NCBI RefSeq assembly: GCF_000263715.2
Contig: NZ_CM001514.1
Coordinates: forward strand, 1,288,936 to 1,352,935
Reading direction: 5' to 3'
Source: Pseudomonas synxantha BG33R
GTDB taxonomy: Bacteria > Pseudomonadota > Gammaproteobacteria > Pseudomonadales > Pseudomonadaceae
Length of the DNA stretch: 64,000 nucleotides
Of this stretch, positions 55,670 to 63,732 are shown piece after piece (within the stretch, counting starts at the first letter, position 1; every line of letters begins with the position of its first letter). Under the pieces are notes generated by a model, which was not told the origin of the DNA, did no database searches, and saw only the letters and a program-made list of their open reading frames with translations. The position numbers and the translations under genes were made by a program.

Positions 55670-58249
55670 TTATATCCGAGTCTTCAGTGCATATAACATT
55701 TCGAGCGCTTTACGCGGCGTCAAGTCATCCAGATCAAGCTTTGCCAACTCATCCAGCACCGGATGGGGCAGGCTGGCGAACATATCGCTCTGGTGCGGCG
55801 CGGCGGGTTTCTTGCTGGCCTTGGCAGGGCTGGCGACCACGGTTTCATGGGGCAGGGCTGTGGTTTCCAGGCGGCTGAGGTGTTCGCGGGCGCGAGTAAT
55901 CACGTCATTCGGCACGCCGGCCAACTGTGCTACGGCCAGGCCATAGCTCTGGCTCGCCGGCCCTGGCAGCACATGGTGCAGGAACACGATGCGCTCATTG
56001 TGCTCGGTGGCATTGAGATGCACGTTGGCCACCAGTGGCTCGCTTTCCGGCAACACCGTGAGTTCGAAGTAGTGCGTGGCAAACAGCGTATAAGCGCGCA
56101 AATGCGCCAGACGTTCGGCCGCCGCCCAAGCCAGGGACAGGCCGTCGAAGGTGCTGGTGCCGCGACCCACTTCGTCCATCAGCACCAGACTGCGCTCGGT
56201 AGCGTTGTGCAGGATGTTGGCGGTCTCGCTCATTTCCACCATAAAGGTCGAACGGCCACCCGCCAGGTCATCACTGGAGCCGATCCGCGTGAAGATGCGG
56301 TCCACCAGGGACAGCTCGCAACTGGCCGCCGGCACAAAGCTGCCGATATGGGCCAACAACACGATCAACGCGGTCTGGCGCATATAGGTGGATTTACCAC
56401 CCATGTTCGGACCGGTGATCACCAACATGCGGGTATCGTCGTCCAGCGACAGGTCGTTGGCGACGAACGGCGTGGTCAACACCTGCTCCACCACCGGGTG
56501 GCGACCTTGCACAATGCGCATGCATGGCTCGCTGACAAACCGTGGGCAGTTCAGGTCAAGGTTCAGCGCTCGTTCGGCGAGGTTGCTCAGTACATCCAGC
56601 TCCGCCAGGGCGGCCGCAGTGTCCTGCAATGGCGCCAAACGGCTGATCAAATCCTCGAGCAAGGCTTCGTAAAGCATCTTTTCCCGGGCCAGGGCGCGGC
56701 TTTTGGCTGACAGCGCCTTGTCTTCGAACTCCTTGAGCTCTGGGGTGATAAAACGCTCGGCACCCTTGAGCGTCTGGCGACGTTGATAATCGATAGGCGC
56801 CGACTCCGCTTGCTTGCTCGGCAACTCAATAAAGTAGCCATGCACGCGGTTGTAGCCGACCTTCAGGTTAGCCAGACCGGTGCGGGCTTTTTCGCGGGCT
56901 TCCAGGTCGATCAGGAACTGGCCGGCGTTTTCGCTCAGGGACTGCAGTTCATCCAGCTCGTTGTCGTAGCCGGTTTTCAACACGCCGCCATCACGGATGA
57001 TCGCGGGCGGGTTGTCGATGATGGCTTTTTCCAGCAGCGCCGCGAGGTCCGGGTAAGTGCCGGCAGTCACCGCCAGCTGTTGCAAGTGAGGCGTATCCAA
57101 CTCAGTCATTGCCAGTTGCAACTGCGGCAGGGCGCTCAAGGCATCACGAAGGCGCGCCAGGTCGCGGGGTCGTGCATTGCGCAGGCCGATCCGCGCCAGG
57201 ATACGCTCGATATCACCGATTTCTTTCAGTTGCGGCTGCAGCTTTTCAAAGCGATAGCCATCGAGCAGGCAGGTAATAGAGGTTTGACGCGCTTGCAGCA
57301 CGGTCAAGTCCCGCAGCGGACGGTTCAGCCAACGGGTCAGCAAGCGACTGCCCATCGCGGTCTGGCAGCGGTCGACCACCGATTGCAGGGTGTTATCGCG
57401 CCCGCCGGCCAGGTTGGTATCCAATTCCAGGTTGCGACGGCTGGCGCCATCGAGCACCACGGTATCGTCCAGCCGTTCATGACGCAGGCTGCGCAAGTGG
57501 GGCAGGGCGGTGCGCTGGGTTTCCTTCGCGTAACTGAGCAGGCAGCCAGCAGCGCCGATGGCCAGGGTCAGCGTTTCACAGCCAAAGCCTTTAAGGTCTT
57601 GCACCGAAAACTGCTGGCACAGACTTTTCAGCGCCGAATCACGTTCGAAATCCCACGGTGCACGCCGCTTGGTCCCACGACGTTTCTCCGCCGGCAAGTC
57701 CTTGGGCCAATCATCCGGGATCAACAACTCCACCGGGTTGATACGCTCCAGCTCCGCCAGCAGGTTCTCCCAGCCCTTGATCTCCAGCACGCTGAAGTTG
57801 CCGCTGGTGATATCCAGCACCGACAGGCCGAACAGACGCTCATCGCCCAACACCGCAGCGATCAGGTTATCGCGACGCTCATCCAGCAACGCCTCATCAC
57901 TCACCGTACCCGGCGTAATAATGCGCACCACTTGACGTTCCACCGGCCCTTTACTGGTAGCCGGGTCGCCGATCTGCTCACAGATCACCACCGACTCGCC
58001 CAGCTTCACCAGCTTGACCAGGTAGCCTTCCAACGAGTGATAAGGAATCCCACACATCGGAATCGACTGCCCCGCCGACTGCCCGCGCGCGGTCAGGGTG
58101 ATGTCCAGCAGCTTGGCGGCCTTCTTCGCATCTTCATAGAAGATCTCGTAGAAGTCGCCCATGCGATAGAACATCAACTGATCAGGGTGCTGGTTTTTCA
58201 GGCGCCAGTACTGCTGCATCATTGGAGTGTGGCTTGAAAGGTCTGTCAT
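55670..58249 (-). CDS. mutS: DNA mismatch repair protein MutS
   Basis: A full-length 859-residue MutS. The mismatch-reading Phe-x-Glu motif is in [10 protein letters not shown], Walker A is GPNMGGKST, and the ATPase continues with [12 protein letters not shown] and [10 protein letters not shown]-terminal helical tail is present. Only 51 bp separate its ATG from the integrase stop on the same strand, so its promoter region was reshaped by prophage insertion and may receive phage read-through. A LexA-type box lies 42-57 bp upstream. Confidence 0.97.
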   Translation of the reverse strand: MTDLSSHTPMMQQYWRLKNQHPDQLMFYRMGDFYEIFYEDAKKAAKLLDITLTARGQSAGQSIPMCGIPYHSLEGYLVKLVKLGESVVICEQIGDPATSKGPVERQVVRIITPGTVSDEALLDERRDNLIAAVLGDERLFGLSVLDITSGNFSVLEIKGWENLLAELERINPVELLIPDDWPKDLPAEKRRGTKRRAPWDFERDSALKSLCQQFSVQDLKGFGCETLTLAIGAAGCLLSYAKETQRTALPHLRSLRHERLDDTVVLDGASRRNLELDTNLAGGRDNTLQSVVDRCQTAMGSRLLTRWLNRPLRDLTVLQARQTSITCLLDGYRFEKLQPQLKEIGDIERILARIGLRNARPRDLARLRDALSALPQLQLAMTELDTPHLQQLAVTAGTYPDLAALLEKAIIDNPPAIIRDGGVLKTGYDNELDELQSLSENAGQFLIDLEAREKARTGLANLKVGYNRVHGYFIELPSKQAESAPIDYQRRQTLKGAERFITPELKEFEDKALSAKSRALAREKMLYEALLEDLISRLAPLQDTAAALAELDVLSNLAERALNLDLNCPRFVSEPCMRIVQGRHPVVEQVLTTPFVANDLSLDDDTRMLVITGPNMGGKSTYMRQTALIVLLAHIGSFVPAASCELSLVDRIFTRIGSSDDLAGGRSTFMVEMSETANILHNATERSLVLMDEVGRGTSTFDGLSLAWAAAERLAHLRAYTLFATHYFELTVLPESEPLVANVHLNATEHNERIVFLHHVLPGPASQSYGLAVAQLAGVPNDVITRAREHLSRLETTALPHETVVASPAKASKKPAAPHQSDMFASLPHPVLDELAKLDLDDLTPRKALEMLYALKTRI

Positions 58250-58290
58250 ACGGGGCGTTCAGCTCTTCCTGTCTATTTGACAAAGTACAT

Positions 58291-58306
58291 CTGTCTAATA
58301 CTACAG
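58291..58306. promoter_or_regulatory. LexA-type box at the mutS/prophage junction
   Basis: CTGT-CTAATACT-ACAG fits the CTGT-N8-ACAG core of LexA sites. It overlaps the integrase stop codon and lies upstream of mutS. It may be the host SOS box of the neighbouring cinA-recA promoter region, split off by integration, or part of the attachment site. Not demonstrated. Confidence 0.45.
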
Positions 58307-59290
58307 GGATTTTTTCGGCATTGTCGGCGGCAGGCCCACGTTGATTTTACGCAGGCGCAGATAACGTTGTGTCATCTTTGCATCGGTGTGGCCACCGAGC
58401 TTCTGTGCGTCGTTGCCCTGGTCGTCCGTGTCGGAAAGCGACTTGGCGCGCAGGTCATGGAGGCTTGCATCTTCAACGCCGGCCTTCCTGCAGCTGATTG
58501 CGAAGGCATCTTTCACCGAGCTGTAGTGCACTGGCTTGCCGCCGCGCGGGGAACAGAACAGCGTGAGCCCACGGATCTTCCTAGGCAGCGCCTTTGCGCG
58601 CGCGACCAGGTCTTCCAGGTCTGGAGTCATTTGCACCAGCAGCCTTGCGTTCGTCTTCTCCTGCTTGAATGCAATGCCTTCAGGGCTGATGTCGGCCAAT
58701 CGGATGGACAGCACGTCACCGATGCGCTGGCCGGTCAGGTAGCACATCTCGTAGATGACGCGCATGTTGTCGCTCGAGTTGGCGCAGATCGCCTGGAATT
58801 CGCCGTGTGTTATGTACCTGTCGCGCTTGTGCTCTAGGTGCCGACGGACGCCAATGCAGGGGTTAGAGTCGACTATCTGCTGCTCAAGCGCGTAGCTGAA
58901 CACCGCCCGCAACACCGAGATCACCCGGTTCGACATATTTGGCGTGTCCGCCATGTGAAGCTTGAGCGCGACGACGTGCCGCTGCAGTACCTCGCGTGGC
59001 TCGAAGTCGGCGAAGTTTTCCTTCAGTCGTTCGCATGCCGCTTCGTACTGCTTGAGGGTGTTCGGCTTGAGGGGCGGCTTTGTCCTGGTGCGCATCTGTT
59101 CGAGGGCATCGTCGATCAGTTTGGGCATGCCGCCCTGGCTGCCCTTGTCCAGCAGCATCGCGTATTCAGCCAGTGCTGCCTGAAAGTCAGTGCCTAGGCG
59201 CTTCCACTTCCCCTTGCGAACCAAATAGTAAGCGCCATGTTTCTGGTACATGCACGCCGGCAGGTGCCGGTCCTTCTTGCGCGGTCGCAT
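58301..59290 (-). CDS. int: Prophage integrase (tyrosine recombinase)
   Basis: A 329-residue tyrosine recombinase. Catalytic residues: Arg189 (TGQRIGDVLSIR), His278-x-x-Arg281 (HDLR), His301 (GGHTDAKM) and Tyr310 (RYLRLR). The N-terminus has a short basic arm-binding domain (about 1-35) and a SAM-like core-binding domain (about 60-150). GAGGTGA precedes ATG 59290 by 4 nt. It catalyses integration at the mutS-side attachment site; transcription points towards mutS. Confidence 0.95.
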   Translation of the reverse strand: MRPRKKDRHLPACMYQKHGAYYLVRKGKWKRLGTDFQAALAEYAMLLDKGSQGGMPKLIDDALEQMRTRTKPPLKPNTLKQYEAACERLKENFADFEPREVLQRHVVALKLHMADTPNMSNRVISVLRAVFSYALEQQIVDSNPCIGVRRHLEHKRDRYITHGEFQAICANSSDNMRVIYEMCYLTGQRIGDVLSIRLADISPEGIAFKQEKTNARLLVQMTPDLEDLVARAKALPRKIRGLTLFCSPRGGKPVHYSSVKDAFAISCRKAGVEDASLHDLRAKSLSDTDDQGNDAQKLGGHTDAKMTQRYLRLRKINVGLPPTMPKKSL

Positions 59291-59299
59291 CGACTCACC

Positions 59300-59494
59300 T
59301 CAACACAGCCGCAATTCCGGCCCCTTCCTTGATTGAATACCACCCAGGCGCCCGATGACAACTTGGCGCAGTACCTTCGGGTGCCCATCACCACCTACCG
59401 CGAACCCGTAGCGTTCGGCGGTAAGCCACTTTATCTGTGCCCCTGGCTTCTTGTAGCCGGTCAGGTCGGCAACTTCCTCTGCTGTCAGGAACAT
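59300..59494 (-). CDS. DUF4224 phage protein (excisionase-like)
   Basis: A 64-residue protein, MFLTAEEVADLTGYKKPGAQ at the start and GDGHPKVLRQVV near the end, matching DUF4224. Such genes sit next to integrases and have a small winged-helix look, so a role in directing excision is likely. AGGAGGT 4 nt upstream of the ATG is an excellent ribosome site. Confidence 0.8.
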   Translation of the reverse strand: MFLTAEEVADLTGYKKPGAQIKWLTAERYGFAVGGDGHPKVLRQVVIGRLGGIQSRKGPELRLC

Positions 59495-59496
59495 AT

Positions 59497-60096
59497 CTAC
59501 CTCCTTTCGTGTCGCGACACGTTTTCGGTATCCGTGGATGGTGTCGCGGCCTCTTTGTCAAGCGCGGCGCCGGCGATCGCCTTGATTGCTTCGCACTCGG
59601 TATAGAAGTCGTTCGGGTTGATCCTGGGCGTTCCCCAGTTGACCAGATCCCGAACCAGGCACTCGGTGTTGCTTTCGACGTGGCTGTACACATTTGTCAG
59701 GCCCTTGCGCAGTCGCTCGTTCTCGGTTCCCAGCAGGTTCGCCCGGCCAGTTGCAAAAGCTGCCGCCTTGCTTTCGGTATTGATGACCTGTTCGGCCTTC
59801 GCGCAGGCAGCGGTAAGCCTGTCGATTTCTGCGGTGAGCACCAGTATTGCCTTGGGATTCGCTCCCGCAATGAAAGCGGCGTTCGCCCGGCACTGCTCGT
59901 CAGTCTTGACCAGGCAGTTGGCGAAGGTGTTGGCGATCCGTCCACCGCGTTTGCGACCGCTGGCGATGTAGCTGTACAGCACATTGTTGTGCTCGTTGAT
60001 GTAATCGCCGTCGGTGATCCACGGCCCAGGGGTTGCGGCCTTGGCCAGGGCGGTCAGGTCAATGGCGAGCTTCTGTGCCGCATTCTTCTTACCCAT
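59497..60096 (-). CDS. Ead/Ea22-like phage protein
   Basis: A 199-residue protein starting MGKKNAAQKLAIDLTALAKA, followed by ATPGPWITDGDY and ANAAFIAGANPKAILVLTAEIDRL, the pattern of Ea22-like proteins from the lambda early left region. The middle is helical and probably coiled coil. Function is not known. ATG 60096 with GAGG 8 nt upstream is chosen over a GTG 9 nt earlier. It overlaps the next small gene upstream by 8 bp. Confidence 0.75.
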   Translation of the reverse strand: MGKKNAAQKLAIDLTALAKAATPGPWITDGDYINEHNNVLYSYIASGRKRGGRIANTFANCLVKTDEQCRANAAFIAGANPKAILVLTAEIDRLTAACAKAEQVINTESKAAAFATGRANLLGTENERLRKGLTNVYSHVESNTECLVRDLVNWGTPRINPNDFYTECEAIKAIAGAALDKEAATPSTDTENVSRHERR

Positions 60097-60256
60097 GATT
60101 CGCACCTCGCTGAAAGTGATCAGCCAGCACCCGGCGCGCGTCGATACCGCATGATGACGACATAGCGTAGATCTGGCCGAATGTGGTCTCCCGGCGCTGC
60201 AGGGCGTTGAACAGTTCGATCAGGCGTTGGCCCTTTGTTCCATTGCAGCACTTCAT
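60089..60256 (-). CDS. Small phage protein (55 residues)
   Basis: MKCCNGTKGQRLIELFNALQ begins a 55-residue protein with two adjacent Cys near the N-terminus. ATG 60256 lies in the stop of the phosphatase gene (ATGA overlap) with GGAGG 7 nt upstream, so it is probably translated. No family recognised. Confidence 0.65.
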   Translation of the reverse strand: MKCCNGTKGQRLIELFNALQRRETTFGQIYAMSSSCGIDARRVLADHFQRGANHG

Positions 60257-60987
60257 GGACGGTCCTCCCAGTCCCAGTGCAGTTTCGGATTGACCGGCGG
60301 ATAGCACTGAAGCGTGTGCAGGTCGATCAGCGTGAAGTGGCCACCCATCCAGGCGCCGGTGTCGATGTGGTAGACGTTGCCGAGGATAGCCGGCTGCCGC
60401 ACCGGGGTGTGCCCGACGATGACCGCCCGCACTTCACTGACTCCTTCGTGGTTCTCGTCGGTGATACGGCTGCGAGACCATTGGCAAACCGCGTCGACGT
60501 TGAGCAGGCCGGGCATCAGGCCGGTAAGCGCGTCACGGAGTATCGCCCAGACCGGGAAGGGGCAGTCCGCGTGCACGATCCCCACAATGCCCTCTGCCGT
60601 GACAACTTCAATTGCTATCGGCAGGTCAGCCAGCAGGGCGGCGTAGCAATCACGCTCTACGGATGGCAGCCCGAGCATCCAGGCGCCACCGTTTGCGATG
60701 TGCATTTCGCTTGCACGTCCGTCCGGATCGAAGTGGTGCGCATCTACTACCATCGCCTCATGGTTGCCCTGGACGGAGAAGAACCATGGCTTGGCCAGCC
60801 AGGTATCCACCTCGGCAGACTCTGGCCCGCGGTCAACCAGATCGCCCACGCTGAACAGGCGATCCACGGCAGGATTGAACCCGATAGCGTCCAGAGCGGC
60901 CTGGAGCTTGGTGAAGTGCCCGTGCACGTCGCCGACGGCGAAGTCTCGGCCGCAGGTGTTGAGCTCGAATCGCTTGAACTTGTTCAT
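60253..60987 (-). CDS. PP1-like serine/threonine phosphatase (phage NinI-type)
   Basis: A 244-residue metallophosphoesterase. Metal motifs: GDVHGHFTKL, GDLVDRGPES, GNHEAMV and the later His residues (IVHADCPFP, VGHTPVRQP). It resembles the lambda protein phosphatase family and bis(5'-nucleosyl)-tetraphosphatase-like enzymes. ATG 60987 overlaps the Arc-type gene stop (ATGA). In lambda the gene lies in the nin region; here it is in the leftward early operon. Target unknown. Confidence 0.85.
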   Translation of the reverse strand: MNKFKRFELNTCGRDFAVGDVHGHFTKLQAALDAIGFNPAVDRLFSVGDLVDRGPESAEVDTWLAKPWFFSVQGNHEAMVVDAHHFDPDGRASEMHIANGGAWMLGLPSVERDCYAALLADLPIAIEVVTAEGIVGIVHADCPFPVWAILRDALTGLMPGLLNVDAVCQWSRSRITDENHEGVSEVRAVIVGHTPVRQPAILGNVYHIDTGAWMGGHFTLIDLHTLQCYPPVNPKLHWDWEDRP

Positions 60988-61400
60988 ACTGACGCACCGG
61001 GCATACCGCCAAACTCCAGCATTGCGCGGTCTATTTCGCGGTCTAGGTCGTCTTTCACCAGCAGGTTGCCAAAATGATCGCGCACCAGGATCTGGTTGTT
61101 TGCGCTGAACGCCACGTATCGCAACCACTCATAACGCCGAGCGTTGGCTGCCATCCGCACGCGATCGTCGATGTGTGTCGCATCGGCAGTGATGAGAGTG
61201 GTGACGGTGTTGGCCAGAACGTCGAGCAGGATCTGCTGGCGGTTCTGCCCATCCAGGTACTGGCGAACGGCCTGGATGAAAACGCTATTCATGCTGCGAT
61301 CGCTGGCATTTGCCGCGGCTTCAATGTCAGCCCGCAGGCCGTCGGGAAGTCGCACCACAAACTTGTCAGCGGTGCGGGAATCGTAATTCGGTGAGTTCAT
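60984..61400 (-). CDS. Arc-family ribbon-helix-helix DNA-binding protein
   Basis: A 138-residue protein. The N-terminal Arc-type RHH is DKFVVRLPDGLRADIEAAAN followed by RSMNSVFIQAVRQYL. The C-terminal half (about 60-138) is an unrecognised domain that may oligomerise or bind a partner. GGGAGAA precedes ATG 61400. It could regulate the early phage operon. Overlaps the phosphatase gene. Confidence 0.8.
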   Translation of the reverse strand: MNSPNYDSRTADKFVVRLPDGLRADIEAAANASDRSMNSVFIQAVRQYLDGQNRQQILLDVLANTVTTLITADATHIDDRVRMAANARRYEWLRYVAFSANNQILVRDHFGNLLVKDDLDREIDRAMLEFGGMPGASV

Positions 61401-61452
61401 AGTGTTCTCCCGGCCGATGGCGCAGATCTGCTCCATCGGCACTGTGGACTTA

Positions 61453-61620
61453 TTAACTGGGCTTTGACTTACCAGCCATCAGCACCACCAACAGCAGGAC
61501 AACCAAGACCAGGTCGCCCACCATTGAGAGGATGCGACTGGCCGAGTCGACGAAGACAACGCCACCGGCGAGCCCGTAGGCTGCCAGTGACCGAGCCTTG
61601 GTACCGAACCTGGCCAGCAT
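61453..61620 (-). CDS. Small phage membrane protein (55 residues)
   Basis: A 55-residue protein with one long hydrophobic segment near the C-terminus (LVLVVLLLVVLMAG) and a basic N-terminus (MLARFGTKAR). It begins 2 bp after the TerB-like gene stop, so re-initiation is likely. The product is probably an inner-membrane peptide. No family recognised; a superinfection-exclusion or lysis-related role is only a guess. Confidence 0.6.
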   Translation of the reverse strand: MLARFGTKARSLAAYGLAGGVVFVDSASRILSMVGDLVLVVLLLVVLMAGKSKPS

Positions 61621-61622
61621 GG

Positions 61623-62057
61623 TTACAGGTGGTCTTTCAGGTTGAGGCCCAGCAGCTTGGCGCTGCGCTCCAGGGCGGTCAGTTCGGTCGGCTCGATCTC
61701 GCCATCCGCTTCGGCAACGGTCAGCATCACGTTGAGCACGGTCAGTGCCTCGGCTGGCGAGTGCGCCAGGTCACTAAGCTCTTTCTCTGCGTTCTGGCGA
61801 AGGATGCGGGCGCCGGACTTGAAGTCTGTTTTGGCGCGGTCGATGGTGTTGGAAAGCTCAGCGCCGAAGCCTTGAAGGGCCGGGTTATTGCTGAGGATGG
61901 TTTCGATCTTGGAGAGCTCGCTTTCTTCCAGCTCGCCATCAGCCGCGGCGACATAAATGGAGCCGTAGACCACGGCCTCCATCAGGTCACGGTTGGCCAG
62001 CTTGGCTACCGCAGCGCGGGCCTGACCAGATTTCTTGCCGAACATTTTACCGAGCAT
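61623..62057 (-). CDS. TerB-like protein
   Basis: A 144-residue helical protein of the tellurite-resistance TerB fold. Two acidic repeats, AAADGELEESELSKIE and AEADGEIEPTELTALE, form the presumed metal sites. In phages and defence islands TerB domains occur with membrane partners; here small membrane proteins lie on both sides (61453-61620 and 62060-62275). AAGGAAG precedes the ATG by 5 nt. Confidence 0.85.
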   Translation of the reverse strand: MLGKMFGKKSGQARAAVAKLANRDLMEAVVYGSIYVAAADGELEESELSKIETILSNNPALQGFGAELSNTIDRAKTDFKSGARILRQNAEKELSDLAHSPAEALTVLNVMLTVAEADGEIEPTELTALERSAKLLGLNLKDHL

Positions 62058-62059
62058 GA

Positions 62060-62275
62060 TTACTTCCTTTCAGTGGGTGCGCTTTTGCGCGGGGTTTGAA
62101 TTACGTAAATCACGAGAGAGGCGGTGACGATCATCCAGACGCAGATGCCGAACACGCCGCCGATCAGCTCGAAGTCGCTGGGGTTATCGAAAATCACCGG
62201 CACGGCCTCGGAGAACCAAATCAGCGTTGCGAACAGGTAGAGCACGAACGACAGCAGGTACTTGAACAGCTTCAT
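62060..62275 (-). CDS. Two-helix phage membrane protein (71 residues)
   Basis: A 71-residue protein starting MKLFKYLLSFVLYLFATLIW with a second hydrophobic segment, GGVFGICVWMIVTASLVIYV, and a short basic tail. Both helices are predicted to span the membrane. GGAG precedes ATG 62275 by about 9 nt. It is 2 bp from the TerB-like gene and probably a partner. No family recognised. Confidence 0.7.
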   Translation of the reverse strand: MKLFKYLLSFVLYLFATLIWFSEAVPVIFDNPSDFELIGGVFGICVWMIVTASLVIYVIQTPRKSAPTERK

Positions 62276-62339
62276 TTCACTTTCTCCTGGCCGAACGAAT
62301 CCCGGCCGCGTTGTTGGCTTTCGCAAAAATCAGGTTGGG

Positions 62340-62720
62340 TTAAGCGGTTTGAGCGGCCTCGATGCGGCGGACGGCCACGCGGGTTTCAATTCGGCGCTCA
62401 CCTGTGCGGCGGATGCGGCTGAACTGTTCGGTGTTGGCTTGTTGGGCTGTCAGGATCATGCACAACATGATCACCAGCGGCGTGATGATCTGGCGCTTGA
62501 AAGCTTCCAGCACCAGCCCGCGCATCGTCTTGACGCCCAACTTGAAGCGGGCGCTATCGAGGCGTTTCTCGGCAGTGATTGGGCTGATACCCATTGCGCG
62601 AGCCACCTCCTTCACCGTCATATCGCAGGCAGCCCACAGGGTGGCTTCAAGCTCGCGAGGAGCCAGGCCCATCTTGAGATTGCCCTGCCAGTTGCCGGCG
62701 GTGAGGGTGTTGGTGGTCAT
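62340..62720 (-). CDS. LuxR-type HTH protein with a C-terminal membrane segment
   Basis: A 126-residue protein. Residues about 16-68 form a LuxR/GerE-type HTH (APRELEATLWAACDMTVKEV then ARAMGISPITAEKRLDSARF). Directly after it, residues 76-92 (RQIITPLVIMLCMILTA) are hydrophobic enough to span the membrane, followed by a basic tail. No sensor domain is present. GGAG lies 8 nt upstream. It is the first gene of the leftward operon, right after the predicted PL and its two operators, the position of lambda N. Confidence 0.75.
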   Translation of the reverse strand: MTTNTLTAGNWQGNLKMGLAPRELEATLWAACDMTVKEVARAMGISPITAEKRLDSARFKLGVKTMRGLVLEAFKRQIITPLVIMLCMILTAQQANTEQFSRIRRTGERRIETRVAVRRIEAAQTA

Positions 62721-62754
62721 GTCTGAAGCTCCATGCTGGGGTGCGATGGAGTAA

Positions 62755-62783
62755 AAAGTACCAAAGGTAATTAATCAAGTAAA
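62755..62783 (-). promoter_or_regulatory. Predicted PL-type leftward early promoter
   Basis: On the minus strand -35 TTTACT and -10 TACTTT are 17 bp apart. The architecture copies PR exactly: one operator ends right before the -35 box and the other overlaps the -10 box. Confidence 0.6.
62759..62769. promoter_or_regulatory. Repressor operator OL1-type
   Basis: TACC-AAA-GGTA, a perfect palindrome with 3-bp centre, overlapping the PL -10 box. Confidence 0.7.
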
Positions 62784-62794
62784 TACCTTTGGCA
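62784..62794. promoter_or_regulatory. Repressor operator OL2-type
   Basis: TACCTTTGGCA (TGCC-AAA-GGTA on the minus strand). Centre is 25 bp from the first OL operator. Confidence 0.7.
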
Positions 62795-62813
62795 ATATTA
62801 ATTTCGGCTAGCC

Positions 62814-62842
62814 AAAAAAACCGCCCAGCAGCGGCGGCTTTT
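62814..62842 (-). terminator. Terminator of the repressor gene
   Basis: On the minus strand a GCCGCC/GGGCGG hairpin is followed by seven T. It lies about 10 bp after the repressor stop. Confidence 0.7.
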
Positions 62843-62848
62843 TGCGAC

Positions 62849-63625
62849 TCAGGGTCTCGATACCCTCACACTTCCCCCGCGCCATACCACTCTTCCAATT
62901 AACGGGAGATCTACGGCTGCTGAATTCGGGATAACCTCGTCGGGGAATAGCTGCTTGTCTTGGTTGTCACACCTCAGCACCCAGTTCCCCGAAATTTGCT
63001 GTGCTAACCGCCTAACGCTGGTCCTGCCGTCAGGCATGCGGATTAGATATATCTCGCCGTCTTTCAAGGACGGCTTGTACGTGTCAATCATAACCACGTC
63101 GCCGGACAAAATATGCGGGGCCATACTGTCATCTCCGGCGTAAACGATGTTGAGCCTATCAAACACAACCCCCATCTCCTGAAGCCAGCCCCGCCTAAAT
63201 ACCATGCCTTCCGTGAGCCCGCGATGCTCATCATTCACGCCCGGCACGAAGGAGTTGTCGTCCAAATACTGCGGTATTAGGACGTACTGCTCGCGGGGCG
63301 GAGTATCAATGATACGGGCAGTTTTAGCCCAGGTTGTCCGAAAAGAGTCTGCAGTGATGCGGGATGAGGCAACCATCTCAATGATTCCCGCTAGGCGCGG
63401 ACTGAACTCAGATACGGGCACATCCAAAATCTTGGCAAAGGCAGCCGCGATCTCGGTGTTTAACGGATTCACACCGTTCAGATAGTGCGATACGGAGCTT
63501 TGGTTGATTCCGAGCTGCTCAGCCAGCTTTTCCTGCGTGAGCTTCAACTGTTTCTTTTTTGCGGTGAAAATTGCCTTCAATCGGAGACATTCTTCTTTGC
63601 GGTCGGCGGGCAATGGTTTTTTCAT
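62849..63625 (-). CDS. CI-type phage repressor (HTH plus S24-like domain)
   Basis: A 258-residue repressor. The HTH (about 28-55: LTQEKLAEQLGINQSSVSHY) is of the Cro/CI type. The C-terminal half is a LexA/CI S24 peptidase-like domain with nucleophile Ser167 in AGDDSMAPHI. The residue aligned with the catalytic Lys of the VKRL motif is Arg205 (SVRRLAQQ), so RecA-stimulated self-cleavage may be impaired. It should bind the four TRCC-N3-GGTA operators. The ribosome site is weak. Confidence 0.88.
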   Translation of the reverse strand: MKKPLPADRKEECLRLKAIFTAKKKQLKLTQEKLAEQLGINQSSVSHYLNGVNPLNTEIAAAFAKILDVPVSEFSPRLAGIIEMVASSRITADSFRTTWAKTARIIDTPPREQYVLIPQYLDDNSFVPGVNDEHRGLTEGMVFRRGWLQEMGVVFDRLNIVYAGDDSMAPHILSGDVVMIDTYKPSLKDGEIYLIRMPDGRTSVRRLAQQISGNWVLRCDNQDKQLFPDEVIPNSAAVDLPLIGRVVWRGGSVRVSRP

Positions 63626-63662
63626 CGGTCGATAATATTCCCATCAGTAATAGTTTAACAAA

Positions 63663-63673
63663 TGCCAAAGGTA
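63663..63673. promoter_or_regulatory. Repressor operator OR2-type
   Basis: TGCC-AAA-GGTA, immediately before the PR -35 box. Confidence 0.7.
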
Positions 63674-63702
63674 TTGCTTTATGAAAATGCCATAGGTACT
63701 AT
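63674..63702 (+). promoter_or_regulatory. Predicted PR-type promoter of the cro-like gene
   Basis: -35 TTGCTT and -10 TACTAT are 17 bp apart; start near 63709, about 24 nt before the GTG. One operator precedes the -35 and another overlaps the -10. Confidence 0.7.
63688..63698. promoter_or_regulatory. Repressor operator OR1-type
   Basis: TGCC-ATA-GGTA, overlapping the PR -10 box. Centre is 25 bp from the other OR operator, the same spacing as in the OL pair. Confidence 0.7.
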
Positions 63703-63732
63703 TTTTCCAAAGTTTTGTTTGGAGATTTGGCC

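Noticed and set aside
56783-58237. 484-codon plus-strand frame across mutS
   Set aside because: Antisense to mutS; Gln/Arg/His-rich composition typical of shadow frames.
58250-58300. Attachment-site core (attL)
   Set aside because: The other prophage end is outside the window, so no direct repeat can be identified.
63625-63662. A PRM promoter for the repressor
   Set aside because: Several weak -10-like matches exist but no convincing -35 partner, so no position is claimed.
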